Positions 34,493 to 62,000 of a stretch of 64,000 nucleotides of DNA are shown here, piece by piece. The translations under genes were made by a program, and so were the position numbers. The notes beneath the pieces were generated by a model that had not been told where the DNA came from, ran no database searches, and saw only the letters and a program-made list of their open reading frames with translations. Source of the stretch: Streptomyces acidiscabies (lineage in GTDB: Bacteria > Actinomycetota > Actinomycetes > Streptomycetales > Streptomycetaceae); the NCBI RefSeq assembly GCF_020010905.1, contig NZ_JAGJBY010000002.1, forward strand, positions 3,410,001 to 3,474,000. The letters are read 5' to 3'. Position 1 is the first letter of the stretch. Each line of letters starts with the position of its first letter.

Positions 34493-35686
34493 ATGACCGC
34501 AGACTCCGGCGCCCCGGGGCCGACCGCCTCGGACGAACTGGTCGCGAAGGCACATGAACTGACCCCGTTCCTGCGCTCCCACTCCGAGACCTCGGAGCGC
34601 GAGCGCACCCTCGCGCCCGAGGTCGTGACGGCGCTGCGCGACGCGGGCTTCTTCCGGCTGACGACCCCGGCGAAGTTCGGCGGCCACGACCTCAGCCTGT
34701 CCGCCCAGGTGGAAGTCATCGCGGCGGTGGCCAGGGGATGCGCGTCGGCGGGGTGGGTCCTCGCGGCCGAAGCGGCGTCGACGATGCTCGTCCACATCGT
34801 CTCGGAGGCGGCGATGGCGGAAGTCTTCGACGGCCGGCCGGACACGTTGATGCTGTCCACCGCCGTGGACCTGACCACGGCCACGGTGACGCCGACCGAG
34901 GGCGGCTTCCTGGTCTCGGGGCACTGCCGCTTCGCGACGGGAGCCGAGATCTCCGACTGGGCGCTGGTGACCTCGCTGGTGTTCAAGGCCGGCGACGAGG
35001 ACCGCGTGCTGAGCTGTGTGCTGCCGCTGAGCGACGTGACGGTCGAACGGACGTGGAACATGTCCGGCATGAGCGGCACGGGAACGCACACGATCGTTCT
35101 CGACAACGTGTTCGTGCCGGAACACCGGACCCGGCAGTTCATCGTCTCCGAGGTGTACGCCAGCGACGAGGACGAGCGGCCGTCGTACTTCGTCCGGGCC
35201 AGCCTGACGACCCTCGCGGCGCTGGTCGGCGCGGCCCGGGGCGCGCTCGACGTCGTCCGGGAGAAGTTCTCGAAGGACCCGGCCGAGACGGACAAGCCGA
35301 CCGACTTCAGGGGCGCCGCCGCCATGGAGTCACCGGGTATCCGCCTGTGGTTCGCCGAGGCGGCACACCTGATCGACAGCAGCATGCTGCACCTGATGCA
35401 CGCCGCGAGCCGGCTCGACGGCGTCGGGTACGAGGAACCTGTCGAGTGGCTGGAACGGGCCGAGCTCAGGATGCACGCCTCCTCGTCGGTGCGGCTCGCA
35501 CGCGAGGGCATGGAGAAGCTGCTCGACATCAGCGGTGCGCGTGGCTTCGCGCTGGCGAATCCGCTCCAGCGCTACTGGCGTGACCTCGCCGTCGGCAGCC
35601 GCCATGTCTCCTTCCACGCGCCGACCGCGCTGGAGGACTACAGCCTCGCGCTCTGGGGCAAACGGCCCTCGCTCGTTCTCATCTAG
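34493..35686 (+). CDS. ACAD-fold flavoprotein (acyl-CoA dehydrogenase or flavin-dependent monooxygenase)
   Basis: A 397-residue protein with the three-part acyl-CoA dehydrogenase fold. The C-terminus RYWRDLAVGSRHVSFHAPTALEDY resembles the HsaA/group D flavin monooxygenases and the sugar nitrososynthases more than classical dehydrogenases, whose catalytic Glu I do not see. Two roles fit the context: oxygenation, possibly of nitrogen, on the aminated polyketide, or desaturation of an acyl intermediate in extender synthesis, like TcsD of FK506. The gene has a GGAG site and lies 28 bases after the aminotransferase fusion, so it is co-transcribed with it. I favour the monooxygenase, moderately. 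Confidence 0.72.
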   Translation: MTADSGAPGPTASDELVAKAHELTPFLRSHSETSERERTLAPEVVTALRDAGFFRLTTPAKFGGHDLSLSAQVEVIAAVARGCASAGWVLAAEAASTMLVHIVSEAAMAEVFDGRPDTLMLSTAVDLTTATVTPTEGGFLVSGHCRFATGAEISDWALVTSLVFKAGDEDRVLSCVLPLSDVTVERTWNMSGMSGTGTHTIVLDNVFVPEHRTRQFIVSEVYASDEDERPSYFVRASLTTLAALVGAARGALDVVREKFSKDPAETDKPTDFRGAAAMESPGIRLWFAEAAHLIDSSMLHLMHAASRLDGVGYEEPVEWLERAELRMHASSSVRLAREGMEKLLDISGARGFALANPLQRYWRDLAVGSRHVSFHAPTALEDYSLALWGKRPSLVLI

Positions 35687-35706
35687 CCGACTCCGAAAAG
35701 GACGCT

Positions 35707-37056
35707 ATGGACCCGCTATCCGAGGCTGTGCTGGCCGGTGCCTCGCCGGAGGAGCTGGAGCGCATCGCGCCACCGCCCGAGTACCTCGCCGCACATCTGC
35801 GCGCCGAGGACGTCGACATGTTCCGCGACGTCGCCGACAAGGACGTACGCAAATCGCTGCGGGTCGGCCGGGTGCCGATGCCCGAACTCGCGCCGGACGA
35901 GGTGCTCGTCGCGGTGATGGCCAGCGCGATCAACTACAACACGGTCTGGTCGGCGATGTTCGAGCCGATCCCGACGTTCAGGTTCCTGCGCCAGCTCGCC
36001 CGCCGGGGCGGCTGGGAGGCCCGGCACGACCAGCCGTACCACGTGGTCGGGTCGGACGCGGCGGGTGTGGTGGTCCGGACCGGGTCAGGCGTCCGCCGGT
36101 GGCGGGCCGGCGATCACGTGGTGACCAGCCCGATGCACGTGGACAGCGAGGAACCCATCGCGCACGCCGACGGGATTCTCGGCGAGGAACAGCGGGCATG
36201 GGGGTTCGAGACCAATTTCGGCGGGCTCGCGCACTACGCGGTGGTGCGCGCGACCCAGCTGGCGCCCAAGCCGGCGCACCTGACGTGGGAGGAGGCGGCC
36301 AGCAACCCGCTGTGCGCCGGCACCGCCTACCGGATGCTGGTCAGCGACCGCGGCGCGCGGATGAAACAGGGCGACGTGGTGCTGATCTGGGGCGCCGCCG
36401 GCGGCCTGGGCGCGTACGCGGTGCAGCTCGTGCGCAACGGCGGTGGCGTCGCCGTCGGCGTGGTCAGTTCGCCGGAGAAGGCCGACCTGGTGCGCAGGCT
36501 CGGCTGCGATGTCGTGATCGACCGGCACGAGCTGGGCATGCCGGCGGACGGCCGGCCCACCCCCGAGCAGACCATCGAGATCGGCAAGCGGCTCGGGTCG
36601 ATCATCCGGCGGGAGGTCGGCGAGGACCCGCACATCGCCTTCGACCACGTGGGCCGCTCGACGTTCGGGATCTCCGTCTTCGTGGTCCGCCGCGGCGGCA
36701 CGGTCGTCACCTGCGGATCGAGCAGCGGCTACGACCACACCTTCGACAACCGCTACCTGTGGATGCGGCTCAAGCGGATCGTCGGCAGCCACGCGGCCAA
36801 CCTCCAGGAACACACCGAGTGCAACCGGCTCCTGTCGCTCGGCAGGATCCAGCCGGCGCTGAGCGAGGTCCATCCGCTGGAGGCGGTCGGCGAAGCCGCC
36901 CGACTGGTCCAGACCAACGCGCACGCCGGGAAGGTCGGTGTGCTCTGCCTCGCACCCGAGTACGGCATGGGCGTCACCGACCCGGAGCGGCGCGCCGCCA
37001 TCGGCGAGGACCGCATCACCCTGTTCCAGCGGGCCACCGCGGCCGGTGCCCGATGA
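35707..37056 (+). CDS. ccr: Crotonyl-CoA carboxylase/reductase-type enzyme (alkylmalonyl-CoA extender synthesis)
   Basis: A 449-residue medium-chain reductase of CCR length and layout. It has the GroES-like N-terminal domain with AINYNTVWSAMFEP, the segment WGFETNFGGLAHYAVVRATQLAPKP, and the NADPH motif VLIWGAAGGLGAYAVQLVRNGGG; CGSSSGYDHTFDNRYLWMRLKRIVGSHAANL is the CO2-binding and substrate region typical of CCRs. It reductively carboxylates a 2-enoyl-CoA to ethylmalonyl- or a longer alkylmalonyl-CoA. Which chain length it prefers cannot be read with confidence. The stop overlaps the start of the next gene. Confidence 0.92.
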   Translation: MDPLSEAVLAGASPEELERIAPPPEYLAAHLRAEDVDMFRDVADKDVRKSLRVGRVPMPELAPDEVLVAVMASAINYNTVWSAMFEPIPTFRFLRQLARRGGWEARHDQPYHVVGSDAAGVVVRTGSGVRRWRAGDHVVTSPMHVDSEEPIAHADGILGEEQRAWGFETNFGGLAHYAVVRATQLAPKPAHLTWEEAASNPLCAGTAYRMLVSDRGARMKQGDVVLIWGAAGGLGAYAVQLVRNGGGVAVGVVSSPEKADLVRRLGCDVVIDRHELGMPADGRPTPEQTIEIGKRLGSIIRREVGEDPHIAFDHVGRSTFGISVFVVRRGGTVVTCGSSSGYDHTFDNRYLWMRLKRIVGSHAANLQEHTECNRLLSLGRIQPALSEVHPLEAVGEAARLVQTNAHAGKVGVLCLAPEYGMGVTDPERRAAIGEDRITLFQRATAAGAR

Positions 37057-37925
37057 ACACGCCGCAGTGGCTGGGCCGCGTCGGCGTGGTGGGCTGCGGG
37101 GTGATGGGCACCGGCGTCGCCGAACTCTGCGCGGTCCGGGGCCTGGACGTCGTCGTCTTCGGACGCCGCGAGACCTCGACCGACGACGCGCGCGAACGCC
37201 TCGCCCGATCACTGGACCGCGCCGTGCGCAAGGGCCGCACGACCGAGGCGGACCGCAAGGAAGCACTGTCCCGCACCTCGTTCACCACGGACCTCGGCGC
37301 GCTCCACGACTGCCGGATCGTGGTGGAGTGCGCGCCGGAACAAGAACCCCTCAAACGGGAGATCTTCACCGCGCTGGACCGGATCGTCACCGACGACGAC
37401 GCCATACTCGCCTCGGTCACCTCCTCGATCCCGATCACCCGCCTGGCCCGCGCCACCGCACGGCCCGCCAAGGTCATCGGCACCCACCTGTTCAACCCGG
37501 CACCGACCATGCCACTGGCCGAGCTGATCCCCACCCTGCTGACCGACGACGAAACGGTACGGCGGGCCGAGGAGTTCCTCGGCGACGCGCTCGGCAAGCA
37601 GGTGATCCACGCGCCCGACCGCGCGGGCTTCCTGGTGAACACCCTGCTGGTGCCGTACCTGCTGTCCGCCGTCCGCATGGTCGAGATGAACGCCGCCTCG
37701 GCCGCCGACATCGACCGGGCCATGATGGGCGGCTGCGGACACCCGATGGGACCGCTGGCGCTGATCGACCTCATCGGCCTCGACGTCATCGCCGAGGTCG
37801 CCAGCAGCCTGTACGAGGAGTACAAGGAACCGCTCCACGCCCCGCCCCCGCTGCTGTCGCGCATGGTCGAGGCCGGGCTGCTCGGCAAGAAGACCGGGAC
37901 CGGCTTCCACACCTACCGGACGTGA
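37053..37925 (+). CDS. 3-hydroxyacyl-CoA (or -ACP) dehydrogenase
   Basis: A 290-residue 3-hydroxybutyryl-CoA dehydrogenase family protein with the N-terminal NAD motif VGVVGCGVMGTGVAEL, the conserved GTHLFNPAPTMPLAELIP holding the catalytic His, and the C-terminal GHPMGPLALIDLIGLDV. The ATG overlaps the CCR stop (ATGA). Between CCR and KASIII it best fits reduction of the 3-oxoacyl-CoA made by KASIII on the way to an alkylmalonyl-CoA. The alternative is FkbK, the dehydrogenase of the methoxymalonyl-ACP route, which is otherwise missing from the window. Sequence alone does not separate these, and a single enzyme could do both. Confidence 0.88.
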   Translation: MNTPQWLGRVGVVGCGVMGTGVAELCAVRGLDVVVFGRRETSTDDARERLARSLDRAVRKGRTTEADRKEALSRTSFTTDLGALHDCRIVVECAPEQEPLKREIFTALDRIVTDDDAILASVTSSIPITRLARATARPAKVIGTHLFNPAPTMPLAELIPTLLTDDETVRRAEEFLGDALGKQVIHAPDRAGFLVNTLLVPYLLSAVRMVEMNAASAADIDRAMMGGCGHPMGPLALIDLIGLDVIAEVASSLYEEYKEPLHAPPPLLSRMVEAGLLGKKTGTGFHTYRT

Positions 37926-37971
37926 CCGCTGACGGTCCGTGCGAGCCCCGACTGTTCACAAGGAGATCGGC

Positions 37972-38967
37972 ATGCCGGTAGGCATCCTGGGAATTGGTTC
38001 GTATCTGCCGGAGAACGAGGTCTCCAGCGCGGACATCGCGCAGCGCGTCGGCGTCACCGAGGAGTGGATCCTCAGCAAGACGAAGATCGAGACACGGCGC
38101 TTCGCGGCCGACGACGAGGCGACCTCCGACCTCGCGGCCCGCGCCGCGCGCGCCGCACTGGCCTCGGCGGGGCTGACCCCCGACGAGATCGGCACGATCA
38201 TCGTGTCGACGTCCACACCGGACTCCCCGCAACCGGCGACGGCATGCCTCGTCCAGAACCTGCTGGGCGCCCGCCGCGCCGCCGCGTTCGACGTGAACGC
38301 CGTGTGCAGCGGCTTCGTCTACGCACTGGCCCTCGCCGAGGGCCTGATCGCCGTGGACCCCGGCCGACGCGTGCTCGTCGTCGCCGCCGACCTGTACTCC
38401 CGGTCGCTGGACTTCGGCGACCGCCGGACCGCCGTACTCCTCGGCGACGGCGCCGGCGCGGCGGTCGTCGGGGAGGTGGGCGAGGGCTACGGCATCCAGC
38501 GCATCGACCTGGCGGCGCACGGCGACCTCCAGGGGCTGATCCGCGTCGAGGCGGGCGGAACCCGCCGTCCGGCCTCGCACGAGACGGTGGCCGACGGCGG
38601 CCACTTCTTCCGGATGGAGGGCCGCCTCGTACGGGAATTCGTCCTCGAACACGTGCCGGCGGCGCTTGGTCACTTGGTGCGGGAGGCGGGCGTCCCGCCG
38701 ACGGAGGTCGGCCACATCGTCCCGCACCAGCCCAACGGCGCGATGCTCGACGAACTCGACAAGCTGTCCGGATTCCCCAACGCGCGCTTGCACCGGACCG
38801 TGGAGCGTTACGGCAATGTCGGCAGCGCTTCTGTGCCGGTGACGCTGGATGCCGCGCACCGGGAGGGCGCGTTGGACGACGGCGATCTCGTGTTGCTGAC
38901 CTCGTTCGGCGGGGGGATGTCGACCGGGCACTGTCTGCTGCGCTGGCGGCAACCCGGAACGCGGTGA
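37972..38967 (+). CDS. Ketoacyl-ACP synthase III (FabH-like)
   Basis: A 331-residue KASIII. The catalytic triad is intact: Cys in FDVNAVCSGFVYA, His in HIVPHQPNGAML and Asn in RYGNVGSASVPV. ATG at 37972 follows AAGGAG at 5-6 bases; an upstream in-frame start is less likely. In systems such as ansalactam and divergolide, a KASIII, a 3-hydroxyacyl-CoA dehydrogenase and a CCR together convert a starter acyl-CoA into an alkyl- or branched alkylmalonyl-CoA. The same trio is adjacent here. It could instead prime a separate starter, but the KSQ loading module does not need one. Confidence 0.9.
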   Translation: MPVGILGIGSYLPENEVSSADIAQRVGVTEEWILSKTKIETRRFAADDEATSDLAARAARAALASAGLTPDEIGTIIVSTSTPDSPQPATACLVQNLLGARRAAAFDVNAVCSGFVYALALAEGLIAVDPGRRVLVVAADLYSRSLDFGDRRTAVLLGDGAGAAVVGEVGEGYGIQRIDLAAHGDLQGLIRVEAGGTRRPASHETVADGGHFFRMEGRLVREFVLEHVPAALGHLVREAGVPPTEVGHIVPHQPNGAMLDELDKLSGFPNARLHRTVERYGNVGSASVPVTLDAAHREGALDDGDLVLLTSFGGGMSTGHCLLRWRQPGTR

Positions 38968-39144
38968 CCCCCGGGCGCCCGCGCCGGTACTGAGGTTCTC
39001 GACTTCATCTTTCAGCGCCTGCTCGGCCCTTGGATGCAGGATCTGCCTGCTGTTTTGGGCTGGCGAACCTATGGCGCCGATCAGGCCGAACTGTTTACTC
39101 CCAAGGGCGCGAATCCACCCAGGTCTTGTCGGCAAGGGGCAGCG

Positions 39145-59079
<19,935 letters not shown>

Positions 59080-59080
59080 G

Positions 59081-62000
59081 ATGACGGTTTCACAGGACAG
59101 GCTTCTCGAAGCGCTGCGTGAGTCGGTAAAAGAGACCGAGCGACTCCGCCGCCGCAATGCCGAGCTGACCACACCGGAGCCGATCGCCGTGGTCGGGATG
59201 GCATGCCGCTATCCCGGCGGGGTGGCCTCGCCCGAGGACCTCTGGCGGCTGGTCAGTGGCGGGGTGGACGCGATCTCCGAATTTCCTGACGACCGTGGGT
59301 GGTCACTGGACACCCTCGACGACTCGGACCCCGACCACCACGGCACCAGTTACACCCGGCACGGCGGTTTCCTTTACGACGCGGCGGAGTTCGACGCGGG
59401 GTTCTTCGGGATTTCGCCGCGTGAGGCGTTGGCGATGGATCCGCAGCAGCGGTTGTTGCTGGAGACGGCGTGGGAGGCGCTGGAGCGGACCGGGATCGAC
59501 CCGCACGCGCTGAAGGGCAGCAAGACCGGCGTGTTCGTGGGCGGGGCAGTTTCGGGGTACGACACCGTCGGGGATGCCTCGGGCGACGCCGAGGGCTACA
59601 CGTTGATCGGCGGCGCGAGCAGCGTGTTGTCGGGGCGGATCGCGTACACGTTGGGGTTGGAAGGGCCTGCGGTGACGGTGGACACGGCGTGTTCGTCGTC
59701 GTTGGTGGCGCTGCATCTGGCGGCCCAGGCGCTGCGGTCCGGTGAGTGTTCGATGGCGCTGGCCGGTGGTGTGGCGGTGATGGCCACGTCGGGGATCTTT
59801 GGTGGGTTCGCCACGTATGGCGGGTTGGCGGGGGATGGCCGTTGCAAGGCGTTCGCTGCGGCGGCTGACGGTACTGGGTGGGGTGAGGGTGCTGGGTTGT
59901 TGGTGGTGGAGCGGTTGTCTGATGCTCGGCGTAATGGTCATCGGGTGCTGGCGGTGGTGCGGGGTTCGGCGATCAATCAGGACGGTGCGTCGAACGGGTT
60001 GACTGCGCCGAATGGTCCGTCTCAGCAGCGGGTGATTCGGCAGGCGTTGGCCAGTGCTGGTGTGACCGCCGCAGAGGTGGACGTGGTCGAGGCGCACGGT
60101 ACGGGCACTCGGTTGGGGGACCCGATCGAGGCCCAGGCCCTGCTGGAGACTTATGGGCAGGGTCGGCCGGAGGATCGTCCGCTGTGGTTGGGGTCGGTCA
60201 AGTCCAACATTGGTCACACGCTGGCGGCTGCCGGTGTCGCCGGTGTGATCAAGATGGTGCTGGCGATGCAGCAGGGTGTGTTGCCTCCCACCCTGCATGT
60301 GGATGAGCCGACGCCGGAGGTGGACTGGTCGTCTGGTGCGGTGGAGTTGCTGACGGAGCAGCGGTCGTGGCCGGTGGTGGATCGGCCGTGGAGGGCGGGG
60401 GTGTCCTCGTTCGGGGTCAGTGGCACCAACGCTCACGTGATCCTGGAGCAGGCTCCGGAGGTTGAACCGGCCTCTGATGTGGATGTTGTTGCTCCGGTGG
60501 TGTCGCCGGTGGTGGTTCCGTGGGTGTTGTCGGCGCGGTCGGAGTTGGCGTTGCGGGAGCAGGCGCGACGGCTTGCGGCGCATGTGGAAGCTGATCCGGG
60601 ACTCGACCCGGTGGACGTGGGTGCGGCGTTGGTGTCGACCCGGGCGAGTCTGGAGCACCGGGCGGTGGTCTTGGGCGCCGATCGTGATGAGCTGATCGCC
60701 AGGCTGGCGGGGCTTGCGGCTGGAGAGCCGGGTGCTGGTGTGGTGGCTGGTCAGAGTGTGGCTGGTGGGCGTGGTGTGGTGTTCGTGTTCCCTGGTCAGG
60801 GTTCGCAGTGGGTCGGCATGGCGCAGGGACTGCTGGTGTCCTCGCCGGTGTTCGCGGAGCGGATGGCGGAGTGTGCTCGGGCGCTGGCGCCGTTCGTGGA
60901 GTGGGATCTGCTGGAGGTGTTGGGGGACGAGGGTGCGTTGGGGCGGGTTGATGTGGTGCAGCCGGTGTTGTGGGCGGTGATGGTGTCGTTGGCGCGGGTG
61001 TGGCAGTCGCTGGGCGTGACACCGGCCGCGGTGGTGGGGCATTCGCAGGGGGAGATCGCGGCGGCCTGCGTGGCGGGCGGACTGTCGTTGACGGACGCCG
61101 CCAGGATCAGTGCGGTGCGCAGCCGGATGATCGCCGGGTCGTTGGCGGGGCGGGGCGGAATGGTGTCGGTCGGGCTGCCCCGGGCCGAGGCCGAGTTGCT
61201 GATCGCCCGGTGGGAAGGACGGTTGTCGGTCGCTGCGGTCAACGGACCCTCGTCGGTGGTGGTGTCCGGCGACCCCGAAGCACTGACCGAACTGGTCGTC
61301 GCGGGGGAAGCGGAGAACTTCCGGGCCCGCAGGATCGAGGTGGACTACGCGTCGCATTCCGCGCACGTGGAGGAGATCGAGGCGGAGCTGGTCGAGGCTC
61401 TGGCGGACATCGTGCCGGTGGAAGGCGCGGTCGCGTTCTACTCCACGGTGACCGGTGAGGTGATCGACACCCGTGAGCTGGATGCGGGCTACTGGTATCG
61501 CAATCTGCGGGAGACGGTGCGGCTGGCGGATACGACCCGCGCGCTGGCCGCAGCCGGCCACGGGACGTTCGTAGAAGTCAGCCCCCACCCGGTGCTGACC
61601 CCCAGCCTGGAAGAGACCCTGTTCGAGTCCCACCCGGCGGCAGTGGTGACAGGGACTCTGCGCCGGGGCGAGAACGAACCCGAACAACTGCTGGCTGCTG
61701 CGGCCCGGTTGCACACCCGTGGCGTCCGGGTGGAGTGGGCCGAGATAGTGGGCCGGGGTTCGGCGATTGATCTGCCGACGTATGCGTTTCAGCGTGAGCG
61801 GTATTGGCCGGAGTCGGTGTCTGGGTCTGTGGTGGCGGGGGTGGATGACGAGTTGTGGTCGGTGGTGGAGGGGGCGGATGTGGGGTTGTTGTCGGCTGAG
61901 TTGGGGGTGGGTGAGGGGGCTTTGGGTGAGGTGGTGCCGGCGTTGGCGGTGTGGCGTGAGCGTCGGCGGGCCGGGTCCAGGGTGGAGGGGTGGCGGTTTG

